Of a stretch of DNA of 64,000 bases, positions 1 through 38,300 are shown one piece after another. This DNA comes from CAYUIG01 sp964444685 (GTDB lineage: Bacteria > Gemmatimonadota > Gemmatimonadetes > Longimicrobiales > RSA9). The stretch is from the NCBI GenBank assembly GCA_964444685.1, contig CAYUIG010000001.1, positions 145,231 through 209,230 of the forward strand, given 5' to 3'. Under the pieces are notes generated by a model. It saw only the letters and a program-made list of their open reading frames with translations, searched no databases and was not told where the DNA came from. The position numbers were made by a program, and so were the translations under genes. How positions within the stretch are numbered: position 1 is the stretch's first letter; each line of letters begins with the position of its first letter.

Positions 1-22271
<22,271 letters not shown>

Positions 22272-22707
22272 TGCCCCGCCACGCCGTTCCGGATCCCCAC
22301 CCGCTCCACGACCCGGGCCGCCAGTCTTTCCCATGACCGGCACCGGCCCGGATGCGGGCAACGAATCCGCAGCGGCCCCGTTCGGACCGCCGCCACTCCG
22401 TTCGGCTTCACTCTGGGTGCGTTTCTCGATGGAATTGGGACCCCGCCGACGGCCGCCGGGGCGCGGGACGGCGTGGTCAACACGCGCACAAAGGGCAAGT
22501 TCCATTCCCTGAAAGGCTTGTAACTCCTTCATTCACGCCACCCCCACGCCCCTCGACCCCTCCCCGCGCCCAACTCCCGCGTCCCGCCTACGCGCGCGCC
22601 GACGCGCCCGCTCCACCGCACGCTACCGGGCAGTGGCGTCCGCGCTGCGCCTGTTGCGTCGCCCCCCGCAAGTCATGGCCATCGGCTGGTCCCTCGGGGG
22701 CGGGGTA

Positions 22708-22747
22708 CTGTTGCGTGGGCGCACATGTCGTGTAGGGCGGACGCAAC
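22708..22747. repeat. Inverted repeat GTTGCGT / ACGCAAC, 24-bp spacer
   Basis: GTTGCGT at 22710-22716 is mirrored by ACGCAAC at 22741-22747. A third copy of CTGTTGCGT sits upstream at 22651-22659. Repeated half-sites in a divergent promoter region suggest a transcription-factor site. No regulator gene is visible in the window. Confidence 0.4.
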
Positions 22748-22815
22748 GGGTCGGGCGGGAGCGTACGGTGCGGCGGCGGGCGTCCCGCCCGGGACGGCGG
22801 AGGGCATGGCTTGGG

Positions 22816-22835
22816 TGCAACAGCTGAGGGTTGCA
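22816..22835. repeat. Inverted repeat TGCAAC-N8-GTTGCA
   Basis: Six-base arms separated by eight bases, sharing the GTTGC core with the elements 70-180 bp to the left. It could be an operator half-pair or chance in GC-rich DNA. Confidence 0.35.
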
Positions 22836-22903
22836 TGGAACGACGAGGGGCGAGGGTCGGGAGGGGGTGTGGGCGGGTGGCACGTCTTCCGCTGTAGCAA
22901 ACC

Positions 22904-22925
22904 CACGTCCGCGCGCGGGGACGTG
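22904..22925. repeat. Inverted repeat CACGTCC-N8-GGACGTG upstream of thioesterase gene
   Basis: Seven-base perfect arms around an 8-base GC spacer, ending 55 bp before the thioesterase ATG. It could be a protein-binding site or a hairpin in the leader of the NRPS operon. Confidence 0.4.
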
Positions 22926-22980
22926 CGGACGACGGTGCCACGGTTCCAGCGCGCAATCGAGCCACACATTGGAAGCGACG

Positions 22981-23739
22981 ATGTCATGGGTAATCCGCTC
23001 CCGGGAAGCGCGGCGGGGGGAGGCGCAGCTGCGGCTGTTCTGCGTGCCGCATGCGGGGGTTGGTCCGTCGGCCTATCGGGGCTGGGCGCCGGCGCTGCCG
23101 GCGGGTGTGGAGATGGCGGCTGTGCTGCTGCCGGGCCGGGAGGGTCGGCTGCGCGAGCCGGCGCTGCGGGACATCGGGCGAATGGCGGATGCTGCGGCGG
23201 AGGCGATGGCGGATGAGCTCGACCGTCCGTATGCGCTGTTCGGTCACAGCATGGGCGGGCTGGTGGCGTACGAGCTGGCACGTCGTTTCCGTGCCGCGGG
23301 GCTGGGCGAGCCCGAGCACCTCTTCGTATCCGGCCGGCGGGCGCCGCACATGCCGTCGCGTCGATCGGCGATCTCCCACCTCCCCGATGACGAGTTCGTG
23401 GCGGAAGTGGAGCACCGCTACGGCGGGATTCCGCGCCAGGTGCGGGAGCACAGGGAGCTGATGGATCTGCTGCTGCCGACACTGCGTGCGGATCTGGTCG
23501 CGGTCGAGGGATACAGCCCGGAAGCGGACCGTCCGCTGTCGTGTCCGGTGACGGCACTGGGCGGCGTGTCCGACGAAGAGACGAACCTGGAGGAACTGGC
23601 GGGCTGGAGCGGGTACACGACCGGGCGTTTTTCGGTGCAGCAGTTCGAGGGTGGTCATTTCTTCGTGCAGGAGAAGCGGGAGTCGGTGTTGTCGCTGGTG
23701 TCCAGGGAGCTGATGTCGGCTTTGGAGGGTCGGCCGTGA
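22981..23739 (+). CDS. Type II thioesterase (editing, NRPS/PKS cluster)
   Basis: A 252-residue stand-alone alpha/beta-hydrolase of the external thioesterase family, which clears stalled or mis-primed carrier proteins. The Ser nucleophile sits in GHSMGG (~88-93), a candidate Asp in GVSDEET (~197) and the His in GGHFF (~225). The N-terminal FCVPHAGVGPSAYRGW stretch is typical of the family. The start at 22981 (MSWVIRS) is preceded by GGAAG at proper spacing. The frame is open 50 codons further upstream, but that sequence looks like leader. It is the first gene of the rightward operon and overlaps the next gene by GTGA. Confidence 0.93.
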   Translation: MSWVIRSREARRGEAQLRLFCVPHAGVGPSAYRGWAPALPAGVEMAAVLLPGREGRLREPALRDIGRMADAAAEAMADELDRPYALFGHSMGGLVAYELARRFRAAGLGEPEHLFVSGRRAPHMPSRRSAISHLPDDEFVAEVEHRYGGIPRQVREHRELMDLLLPTLRADLVAVEGYSPEADRPLSCPVTALGGVSDEETNLEELAGWSGYTTGRFSVQQFEGGHFFVQEKRESVLSLVSRELMSALEGRP

Positions 23740-24482
23740 GTTCGGCAGCGGCGCTGCGGACGGACGGCGTGCATCTGCCGTCATCGGGCGAGGTGTGGAC
23801 GTGGTGGGTGGACCTGGACATCACGCCGGAGCGGGCGCACGAGCTTACGTCGGTGTTGAACGAAGACGAGCGGACGCGTGCGGCTCGCTATCGCTTCGAG
23901 GTGCATCGCCGTCGCTTCATTGCCTGCCGCGCGGCGCTGCGGCGCATTCTCGCGGAATCTCTTTCCATCGATCCGTCGGACGTGGCGTTCCGGTACGACG
24001 AGCACGGCCGGCCGGAGCTGGCGGCTCCGCTCGATCGGCACGGCCTGCGGTTCAACGTATCGCACTCGGACCGGCTGGGTCTGATCGCGGTGGTGCGTGG
24101 CCAGCGGATCGGCGTGGACGTGGAGCGGATCCGCGAGCTGCGCGATCTGGAGCGCATCGCGGAGCGGACCTTCTCGGAGCGTGAGAACGCTGCGCTCCGC
24201 CGGTTGCCCGCGTCGCAGGTGGAGGCGGCGTTCTTCCGCTGCTGGACGCGCAAGGAAGCGGTGGTGAAGGCGCTGGGGACCGGCATCTATCACGGGCTGG
24301 ACCGCTTCACGGTCACGCTGGTCCCGGATGAGCCGGCACGCCTCGTGGAGGCGGCGGACCGCGAGCTGGCCGTGGATCGCTGGGCGCTCGAGTCGCCTCC
24401 GCCGCCCGCGGGCGGGTTCGTTGCCGCGCTGGCGGTCGACCGTCCGGGTTTTCGAATCATCGATCGGAGCGTGTTCGCGTAA
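23736..24482 (+). CDS. Sfp-type 4'-phosphopantetheinyl transferase
   Basis: A 248-residue enzyme that loads the phosphopantetheine arm from CoA onto the conserved Ser of the ACP and PCP domains, so it should activate all carrier domains of this cluster. The family motifs are present: FNVSHSDR (~105), GVDVERI (~125, metal-binding Asp/Glu) and CWTRKEAVVKALG (~168). I chose the GTG start at 23736, which overlaps the thioesterase stop as GTGA and has GGAGGG six bases upstream. Longer versions of the frame overlap the thioesterase and carry no family similarity. Its last base overlaps the NRPS ATG (TAATG). Confidence 0.94.
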   Translation: MSSAAALRTDGVHLPSSGEVWTWWVDLDITPERAHELTSVLNEDERTRAARYRFEVHRRRFIACRAALRRILAESLSIDPSDVAFRYDEHGRPELAAPLDRHGLRFNVSHSDRLGLIAVVRGQRIGVDVERIRELRDLERIAERTFSERENAALRRLPASQVEAAFFRCWTRKEAVVKALGTGIYHGLDRFTVTLVPDEPARLVEAADRELAVDRWALESPPPPAGGFVAALAVDRPGFRIIDRSVFA

Positions 24483-27400
24483 TGACGGTTGCCGAGTTCC
24501 TGACGCATCTCGAGACGCTCGACATCAAGGTCTACGTCGAGGAAGGTCGCCTGAAGTGCAATGCGCCGCGCGGCGCACTGACGCCCGCGCTGCGTGAGGA
24601 GCTGGCGACGCGCAAGCAGGAACTGATCGATCTGCTCGGCAATGGCGCCGGCATGAACGGCGACGGCTCGGCGGAGGACTCCCTCTCGTTCGCGCAGCAG
24701 CGGCTGTGGTTCATCGACCGCATGCAGCCGGGCAGCTTCGCGTACAACATCACCGGTGCAATGCGGCTGCGCGGCCCGCTCGATCTCGGCGCGCTGGAAA
24801 AGACGCTCACCGAGCTGAACGAGCGTCACGAGCCGCTGCGCACCGTGTTCGCGGAGCGCGATGGGCAGCCCGTCGCCGTCGTGCAGCCGCCATCGAGGGC
24901 TCACATCGAAGTCATCGATGTAGCCGGTGCAGGCGAGGACGAGATCGAGGCGCGGCTCGAGGAGATGCTCGTCGCCGAGGGTCGCACGCCGTTCGATCTC
25001 ACACGCGGCCCTCTGTTCCGGACGCGCGTGTATCGACTCGATCCTCAGCATCACGTCGTTCAGATGTCGCTGCATCACATCGTCGCGGATGGCTGGTCGC
25101 TCGGCGTGCTGGGCCGCGAGATCACGCTCCTCTATCAGCTGCACGCACAGGGTGTGGGTATGCGGCCGCCGCTGCCGGCGCGCTATGCCGATGTCGCGGC
25201 GCGCCAGCGCGCACGGCTCGCGGGCCCGCTCGGCAAGCAGCAGGCGGACTACTGGCGCGAGCGCCTCACGCCGCTGCCGCCGCTGCTGGACATGCCGTCG
25301 GACCGGCCGCGGCCCGCCGTGCAGACCTATAACGGCGCGGTCGAGGAGTACGAATTCCCGCCCGACCTGACCGACGCGATCCGGAAGCTCGGCAGCCAGC
25401 ACTCCGCCACGCGCTTCATGGTGCTGCTCGCCGCGTTCGATGTGCTGCTGCACCGCTACACGGGCCTCACCGACATCGCGGTCGGCGCACCGATCGCGAA
25501 TCGGAACGGTATCGAAGCGGAGAGCGTGATCGGCCTGCTCTTCAACACGCTGGTGATGCGTACGGACCTGAGCGGCGACCCGTCGTTCGTCGATGTGCTC
25601 GCGCGCGTCCGCGACGTCGCACTCGGCGCGTTCGCGAACCAGGACTTCCCGTTCGAGCGGCTGGTCGAGATGCTGCGGCCGTCGCGCGACACCAGCCACT
25701 CGCCGCTCTTCCAGGCGATGCTGATCGTGCAGAACCTGCCGTTCGAGGCGATCGATCTGGCCGGCCTGACCATCAGCCCGGTCCCCGTGCGCATCGGCTC
25801 CGCGAAGACCGACCTCACGATCGAGGTCATCCAGAAGAACGAGTCGCTGCACCTGTACATCGAGTACAGCACGGATCTGTTCGATGGCCCGACGATCCAG
25901 CGCTTCGCGGAGCACTTCGAGCGCGTACTGCGCGCCGCGGTGACGGAGCCGGAGCGTCCGATCTCGATGCTGCCGCTGGTGGGCGATGCGGAACGCCGTC
26001 GCGTGCTGGATGAAGTGAACGCGACGCGCGCGGACGTCGGCACCGAGACCGTTCCGCAGCGGATCGCAGCGCGCGCGGCGGAACGCCCGGACGCCGTGGC
26101 AGTGCAGTTCGGCGAAACGAAGCGCAGGTACGCGGAGTTCGAATCGCGCACGGATCGTCTTGCGAGCTATCTGCGCGAACGGGGCGCGAAGCGCGGCGAG
26201 CGGATCGGCATCCTGGTCGAGCGGTCGGCGGAGATGGTGGAGGCGGTGGTGGCGGTGCTGAAGACGGGCGCGGCGTACGTGCCGCTGGACCCGTCGTTCC
26301 CGCCGGATCGGCTGGCGTACATGCTGGAGGATGCGGGCGTGTCGCTGGTCGTGAGCCACGGCACGCTCACCGAATCGCTGCCGCTGCCGGCCGGCGCGGA
26401 AGTGGTGCGTCTCGATGCGGACGCGGACGCGATCGCCGCAACACCGATCGACACCAGGGCGGAGGGTCCGGGCTTCGAGGATCCGGCGTACGTGATCTAC
26501 ACGTCGGGGTCGACGGGTCGGCCGAAGGGTGTGGTGGTGCCGCACGGGGCACTGGTGAATCTGCTGGAGTCGTTCCGTCTGGAACCGGGGATGGGGCCGG
26601 ACGATGTGCTGGTGGCGGTGACGACGCTGTCGTTCGACATCGCGGGGCTGGAGCTGCTGCTGCCGCTGGTGTCGGGAGCGGCCGTGGTGGTGGTGGACCG
26701 GGCCACGTCGGCGGACCCGATGAAGCTGGGCCCGCTGCTGGAGTCGGTGAACGCCACAGTGATGCAGGCGACACCGGCGACGTGGCGGCTGCTGCTGGAG
26801 GGCGGCTGGAGCGGGAAGCAGGGACTGCGGATCCTGTGCGGCGGCGAGGCGCTGTCGCCGGAGCTGGCGGACAGGCTGCTGGCGACGGGTGCGGAGCTGT
26901 GGAACGTGTACGGCCCGACGGAGACGACGATCTGGTCGACGATGCACCGGGTGTCGAGCGTGGAGTCGCCGGTGCCGGTCGGTCGTCCGATCGCGAACAC
27001 GCGGACGTACGTGCTGGATGGCCGTGGCGAGCCGGTGCCGGTGGGAGTGGCGGGCGAGCTGTACATCGGCGGCGCGGGCGTGGCGCTGGGGTATCACAAC
27101 CGGCCGGAGCTGACGGCGGAGAAGTTCGTGGCGGATCCGTTCAGCGAGGAGCCGGGCGCGCGGATGTATCGAACGGGCGACCTGGTGCGTCGTCGTGCGG
27201 ATGGTACGCTGCTGTTCCTGGGCCGTGCGGACGACCAGGTGAAGGTGCGCGGGTTCCGGATCGAGCTGGGTGAGATCGAGACGGTGCTGTCGCAGCATCC
27301 GGCGGTGGCGCAGGGGGTGGTGGTGGCGCGGACGGAGGGTTCGGGGAACGCGTCGCTGGTGGGCTACGTGAGGTGGAAGGACGGAGCGGGGGTGGAGCTG

Positions 27401-30400
27401 GGCGAGCTGCGGACGCACCTGCGCGAGCGGCTGCCGGAGTACATGGTGCCGGGCGTGCTGGTGACGGTGGAGAACTTCCCGATGACACCGAACGGGAAGG
27501 TCGACCGCCGCCGCCTCCCCGAGCCTGATGCCACAGCCGCGCCGTCGCGTCCGCCGTACGTCGCGCCGCGTGACGACCTCGAGCGCACGATCGCCGATGT
27601 GTGGGCTGCGGTGCTGAAGGTCGAGCAGGTCGGCATCGACGACGATTTCTTCGATCTCGGCGGCCATTCGCTGCTGATGGTGCAGGCGCAGACGCGCATT
27701 CGCGAAGCGACGCAGCGCGAGCTGTCCATCGTCGAGATGTTCCGTCACCCCACCGTTCGCGCCCTCGCCGGACACCTCGCCGGCGCAGAGCACGCGCGGG
27801 CGGATGACGACGAGGACTTCGATGAGCGCGTGCTTTCGTTCGCGCAGCAGCGGCTCTGGTTCATCGACCGCATGCAGCCGGGCGGGCACGCGTACAACAT
27901 CAGTGGTGCGATGCGCCTGCGCGGACGGCTCGATCTGGGGGCGCTGGAGAAGACGCTCACCGAGCTCGTCGAGCGGCACGAATCCCTGCGCACGGTCTTC
28001 CCGGATGAGGACGGCCGTCCCATCGCCGTCGTGCAGCCCGCGGGTCCGATCCGCTACACGCTCATCGATCTGACAGGCGAGGCGGATCCGGAGAAGGAGC
28101 TGGATCGGCATATCCAGGAGGAGTGCCGCACGCCGTTCGACCTCGCGCGCGGGCCACTGTTCCGTGTACGCGTGTACCGACTCGCGCCCGATCAGCACGT
28201 CGTGCAGATGTCGCTGCATCACATCGTCGCGGACGGCTGGTCGCTCGGTGTGCTGTCGCGCGAGCTCACCGCACTCTACGATCTGCATTCGAGCGGGATC
28301 GGCACACCGCCACCCGTGCCGCCGCGTTACGCCCGCTTCGCCGCGCGCGAGCGCCGGCGCCTCGACGGACCGGTCGGCGCGCAGCTGGCGGAGTACTGGC
28401 GCACACAGCTCGCGCCGCCGCCGCCGGCCGTCGATCTGCCGACGGACCGTCCACGCCCGGCGCTCCAGACGTTCGACGGCGCCATCGAGCAGTACCACAT
28501 CCGCCGCGAGCTCGCCGATGCGCTGCACGCGCTCGGCCGCAAGCACGGCGGCACGGACTTCATGGTGCTGCTCGCCGCGCTCGACGTGCTCCTGCACCGC
28601 TACACCGGCCTCACCGACATCGCCGTCGGCTCGCCCGTCGCCAATCGCAACGAGAGCGGCGCCGAAGGCGTGATCGGGCTGATGTTCAACACGCTGGTGA
28701 TGCGTACGGACCTGAGTGGCGACCCGTCGTTCGGCGAGCTGCTCGCGCGCGTCCGCGACGTCGCGCTCGGAGCGTACGCGCACCAGGAGTTCCCGTTCGA
28801 GCGGGTCGTCGAGATCGTCAAGCCGCCACGCGACACGAGCCGCTCGCCGCTCTTTCAGGTGATGCTGCTCGTTCAGAACATGCCGATGGAGCCGCTCCAG
28901 CTCCCGGGCCTCTCGATCGAGCAGGTACCGGTCCGCATGGGGTCGGCCAAGACGGACCTGAGCGTCGAGGTGATCCAGGGCACGGACGGCCTGCACCTCT
29001 TCCTCGAGTACAATACCGACCTGTTCGACGCGCCGACGGTCCGCCGCTTCGCGGAGCACTTCGAGCGCGTACTGCGCGCCGCGGTAGCGGAGCCGGAGCG
29101 TCCGATCTCGATGCTGCCGCTCGTGAGTGATGCGGAACGTCGCCGCGTGCTGGATGAAGTGAACGCGACGCGCGCGGACGTCCGCACCGAGACAGTGCCG
29201 CAGCGGATCACAGCGCGCGCGGCGGAACGCCCGGACGCCGTGGCAGTGCAGTTCGGCGAAACGAAGCGCAGGTACGCGGAGTTCGAATCGCGCACGGATC
29301 GTCTTGCGAGCTATCTGCGCGAACGGGGCGCGAAGCGCGGCGAGCGGATCGGCATCCTGGTCGAGCGGTCGGCGGAGATGGTGGAGGCGGTGGTGGCGGT
29401 GCTGAAGACGGGCGCGGCGTACGTGCCGCTGGACCCGTCGTTCCCGCCGGATCGGCTGGCGTACATGCTGGAGGATGCGGGCGTGTCGCTGGTCGTGAGC
29501 CACGGCACGCTCACCGAATCGCTGCCGCTGCCGGCCGGCGCGGAAGTGGTGCGTCTCGATGCGGACGCGGACGCGATCGCCGCAACACCGATCGACACCA
29601 GGGCGGAGGGTCCGGGCTTCGAGGATCCGGCGTACGTGATCTACACGTCGGGGTCGACGGGTCGGCCGAAGGGTGTGGTGGTGCCGCACGGGGCACTGGT
29701 GAATCTGCTGGAGTCGTTCCGTCTGGAACCGGGGATGGGGCCGGACGATGTGCTGGTGGCGGTGACGACGCTGTCGTTCGACATCGCGGGGCTGGAGCTG
29801 CTGCTGCCGCTGGTGTCGGGAGCGGCCGTGGTGGTGGTGGACCGGGCCACGTCGGCGGACCCGATGAAGCTGGGCCCGCTGCTGGAGTCGGTGAACGCCA
29901 CAGTGATGCAGGCGACACCGGCGACGTGGCGGCTGCTGCTGGAGGGCGGCTGGAGCGGGAAGCAGGGACTGCGGATCCTGTGCGGCGGCGAGGCGCTGTC
30001 GCCGGAGCTGGCGGACAGGCTGCTGGCGACGGGTGCGGAGCTGTGGAACGTGTACGGCCCGACGGAGACGACGATCTGGTCGACGATGCACCGGGTGTCG
30101 AGCGTGGAGTCGCCGGTGCCGGTCGGTCGTCCGATCGCGAACACGCGGACGTACGTGCTGGATGGCCGTGGCGAGCCGGTGCCGGTGGGAGTGGCGGGCG
30201 AGCTGTACATCGGCGGCGCGGGCGTGGCGCTGGGGTATCACAACCGGCCGGAGCTGACGGCGGAGAAGTTCGTGGCGGATCCGTTCAGCGAGGAGCCGGG
30301 CGCGCGGATGTATCGAACGGGCGACCTGGTGCGTCGTCGTGCGGATGGTACGCTGCTGTTCCTGGGCCGTGCGGACGACCAGGTGAAGGTGCGCGGGTTC

Positions 30401-30945
30401 CGGATCGAGCTGGGTGAGATCGAGACGGTGCTGTCGCAGCATCCGGCGGTGGCGCAGGGGGTGGTGGTGGCGCGGACGGAGGGTTCGGGGAACGCGTCGC
30501 TGGTGGGCTACGTGAGGTGGAAGGACGGAGCGGGGGTGGAGCTGGGCGAGCTGCGGACGCACCTGCGCGAGCGGCTGCCGGAGTACATGGTGCCGGGCGT
30601 GCTGGTGACGGTGGAGAACTTCCCGATGACACCGAACGGGAAGGTCGACCGCCGCCGCCTCCCCGAGCCCGACATGAAGCGCGACGCCGTGCGGCCGACG
30701 TTCCTCGCGCCGAAGAACGCGATGGAGCAGGTAGTCGCACGCGTGTGGCAGGAAGTATTGAGGATCGATTCCGTGGGCGTGGATGACAACTTCTACGATC
30801 TCGGCGGGCATTCGCTGCTGATGGTGCAGGCGCAGACGCAGCTCCGGCAGACGACGGGGAAGGACATCTCGATCGTGGACATGTTCCGCTACCCGACGGT
30901 GCGCACGCTCGCCGCACACCTCGCCCGTTCGAACGGCAGGGCCTC

Positions 30946-30949
<4 letters not shown>
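24482..30949 (+). CDS. NRPS, two modules: TubC-dock-C-A(Gly)-T-C-A(Gly)-T
   Basis: 2155 residues. The N-terminal ~55 residues form a TubC-type docking domain (FLTHLETLDIKVYVEEGRLK). Module 1 has C (~68-510; HHIVADGW near 197), A (~520-1012; YTSGSTGRPKGV near 672) and PCP (GGHSLLM near 1059). Module 2 has C (~1116-1555; HHIVADGW near 1245), A (~1568-2062) and PCP (GGHSLLM near 2107). Neither module has an epimerase and there is no TE. Aligning the A-domain pocket by eye to GrsA gives D-I-L-Q-L-G-V-I-W-K for both, one residue from the glycine code DILQLGLIWK, so each should add glycine. The two A domains are identical over nearly all their length, and the C domains are also similar, so one module arose by duplication. 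An upstream acyl chain probably enters through the docking domain. Confidence 0.97.
26067..27525 (+). repeat. Exact direct repeat, copy 1 (adenylation domain 1)
   Basis: This 1459-bp segment recurs at a fixed offset of 3144 bp. Translations in several frames on both strands are the same in the two copies, and lines compared directly matched base for base. It starts in the linker just before A-domain core A1 and ends at the LPEP codons after core A10. Upstream (from ~25900) similarity continues at roughly 90-95 percent. Most codons inside end in G, unlike the mixed C/G endings of the flanking C domains. Confidence 0.93.
29211..30669 (+). repeat. Exact direct repeat, copy 2 (adenylation domain 2)
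   Basis: Second copy of the segment at 26067-27525. The base just outside each end differs between copies (26066 g vs 29210 a; 27526 t vs 30670 c). That fits a sharply bounded gene-conversion tract or recent copy within an older module duplication. Confidence 0.93.
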
Positions 30950-35381
<4,432 letters not shown>

Positions 35382-35385
<4 letters not shown>

Positions 35386-38300
35386 GCACAGCCGGCTTCC
35401 TCGAGCAGCTGCGCCGGCTCCAGGTGCACGTCCGCATCGAAGGTGATGCCGTGCGCGTGAGCGCGCCGCGCGGCGTGCTGTCCCAGGAGCTGCAGGCGGA
35501 GCTCGCGCGCAGGAAGCCCGAGATCCTTGCGTACATGCGCAACGGCGGCGGCGATCCGGGCCGCCCGCCGATGACGCGCGCGGATCGCAACGCCGACCTG
35601 CCCCTCTCCTTCGCGCAGCAGCGCGTGTGGTTCCTCGAGCAGCTCGAGCCCGGCACGTCGGACTACACGATCGCCGTCCGCAAGCGACACTACGGCACGA
35701 TCGACGTCGACATCCTGCGCCGCGCACTCGGGTTCCTCGTAGAGCGTCACGAATCGCTGCGCACGACCTTCACACGCGTCGGCAGCGAGCCCGTTCAGCG
35801 CATCGGACCGCCGCGCCCGGTCGATGTGCGCACGATCGACCTGCGACATCTGCCGGTCGAGGCGCGTCGCGAATCCGCGGACCGTTCGCTCCGCATCGAA
35901 GCAGCACGACCGTTCGACATCGAGCGCGGTCCGCTCTTCCGCGCATGCCTCATTCACCTCGCGGACGACGAGCACGAGCTGCTCATCGCGATGCACCACC
36001 TCGTGGCCGACGGCTGGTCCATCGGGCTGCTCGCGCACGAGTTCGGCGTTGCGTACGAAGCCGTCTACAACGGCGAGGAGCCGCAGCTCCCCGAGCTGCC
36101 GTACCAGTACGCCGACTACGCCGTATGGCAGCGCGAGTGGCTGACGGGAGACGTGCTCGACGAGCAGGCGCGCTTCTGGCGCAACGCGCTCGGCGGCGCG
36201 CCCGCGGCGCTGGAACTGCCCACAGACTATCCGCGCAATCAGGACCGGCCGCGCACCGCCGGCGGACACGAGTTCGGCGTTCCGCAGGAGGCCGCCGTCG
36301 CGCTGCGCGAGCTCGCGCGTTCGGAGGGCGCTACGCTCTTCATGGCCGCGCTTGCAGTGTTCGACATCCTGCTCGGACGCTATTCCGGCCAGGAGGACCT
36401 CGTCGTCGGCACCCCGATCGCCAACCGCGCCCACCCCGACGTACAGGGGATGGTGGGGTTCTTCGCAAACACGCTAGCGCTGCGCGCCGATCTTTCGGGC
36501 GACCCGTCGTTCCGTGAGCTGCTCGCGCGCGTCCGCGATCACTGCCTCGACGCGTACGCGCACCAGGACATGCCGTTCGAGCGGCTCGTCGAAGAGCTGC
36601 GGCCGGAGCGGAGTCCGGGTCGCAACCCGATCTTCCAGGTCAGCTTCGTGCTCCAGGGGCACGAGACCGGCGCCGACTTCGACTACGTGACCGCGGCGTC
36701 ACCCTTCGAGATGACGCTCTTCCTGCGCGAGCGCGCGTCCGAGCTGCTCGGCGCCGTCGAGTACCGCTCGGACTTGTTCGAATGGGAGACGATGGCGCGT
36801 ATGTCACGCCATTTCGTCAACCTGCTCCAGGCCGCGGTCGCGAACCCGGATGCCCCCATCAGCCGACTGAACATGCTCGACGAGCAGGAGCAGCGCCGCC
36901 TGCTCTTCGAGTGGAACGACACGGCGACGGCGTACCCGCACGATCGTTCGGTCACGGAGCTGTTCGAGGATCGCGTCGACGCGACACCCAACGCCGTTGC
37001 ACTCCGCTTCGCCGGGCAGGCCGTCACGTACGACGAGCTGGACCGGCGCGCGAATCAGCTCGCGCACCACCTGATCGCGAAGGGTGTGAAGCCCGGCGCC
37101 GTGGTCGGCACGCTGATCGACCGTTCGATCGAAGCCATCGTCTCGACGATCGCCGTCCTGAAGGCAGGCGCGGTGTACGCGCCGCTCGACCCGCTCGCGC
37201 CCCCCGAGCGCCTGGGCTGGATCCTCGAGGACGCGCGCGCCGATGTGGTGCTGACCACGAATGCACTCTCAGCGCGGCTGCCGCGCGACGTGCGTTCGAT
37301 TCGTGTGGATGTCGGGGCGGGTGCGATCGCCGAGCGGCAGGATGCGCGGACGGGGATCCACGTTGGGCCGATGGACCCCGCGTACGTCATGTTCACCTCG
37401 GGGACGAGCGGCCGACCGAAGGGCGTCGTCATTCCGCACCGCGGCATCGTGCGGCTGGTCTGCGGGAACACGTTCGCACATTTCGGCCCCGACGAGGTAA
37501 TGCTCCAGCTCGCGACGTTCTCGTTCGACGCCGCAACGTTCGAGATCTGGGGAGCGCTGCTGCACGGCGCACGCCTCGCCATCGCGCCACCCGGAACGCT
37601 GTCTCTCGAGGAGATCGAGACGGAGCTCGCACGCGAGAGCGTGACTACCTTTTTCCTGACGACCGCGCTCTTCCACCAGCTCGCAGAGCACCGCGTGTCC
37701 ATGCTGCGCGGCGTCCGCCAGCTCGTCGTCGGTGGCGACGTCCTTGCGCCCCGCGCGGCACGCACCGCGCTGGCTGCTTGTCCCGATCTCCGTCTCGTCA
37801 ACGGTTACGGCCCGACCGAGAACACGACGTTCACGACCTGTCACACCGTGGCCGCGGATGTGCCGCTGGACCGGCCGATTCCGATCGGACGGCCCATCGC
37901 GAACACGCGCGTGTACATCCTCGACCGCGACATGAACCCGGTACCGGTCGGCGTGCCCGGTGAGCTCTGGACCGCAGGTGACGGCCTCGCGCTCGGATAC
38001 GCGAACCGGCCCGACTTCACCGAAGAGAAGTTCATCACGGACACGCTGCCGCACGGCGTGCAGGAGCGGCTGTACCGCACCGGCGACCGCGTACGCTGGC
38101 GCAATGATGGCACCATCGAGTTCCTGGGCCGCTTCGACGACCAGGTCAAGCTGCGCGGCTTCCGGGTGGAGCCCGCCGAGATCGAGGCGACGCTCCTCCG
38201 CATGTCCGGGGTTCACGAGGCGGCCGTCCTCGTTCGCGTCAACGGCGGCGGCGAGCGCAAGCTCATCGCGTGGGTCGTCGCACCCGGTCTGTCTGACGCG

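Larger units (their letters stand above)
22272..22980. promoter_or_regulatory. Divergent control region between the PKS and NRPS operons
   Basis: These 709 bases lie between two divergently transcribed biosynthetic operons and hold no convincing gene. They very likely contain both promoters, but I cannot place -35/-10 elements with confidence. What can be seen is a cluster of GTTGC/GCAAC elements. CTGTTGCGT occurs at 22651-22659 and 22708-22716, an inverted ACGCAAC at 22741-22747, and an inverted pair TGCAAC/GTTGCA at 22816-22835. CGTCCC/GGGACG arms lie at 22781-22796, and CACGTCC/GGACGTG arms at 22904-22925, close to the thioesterase start. Any of these could be operator sites for a shared regulator; that is inference. 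Confidence 0.5.

Noticed and set aside
22272..22532. N-terminal extension of the first PKS by 87 codons
   Set aside because: The extra residues are low-complexity and share nothing with PKS N-termini. The ATG at 22271 precedes the KS directly and has a GGCGGGG stretch upstream.
22831..22980. N-terminal extension of the type II thioesterase by 50 codons
   Set aside because: It is Gly/Arg-rich with no family similarity. The ATG at 22981 has a GGAAG site and begins the conserved domain.
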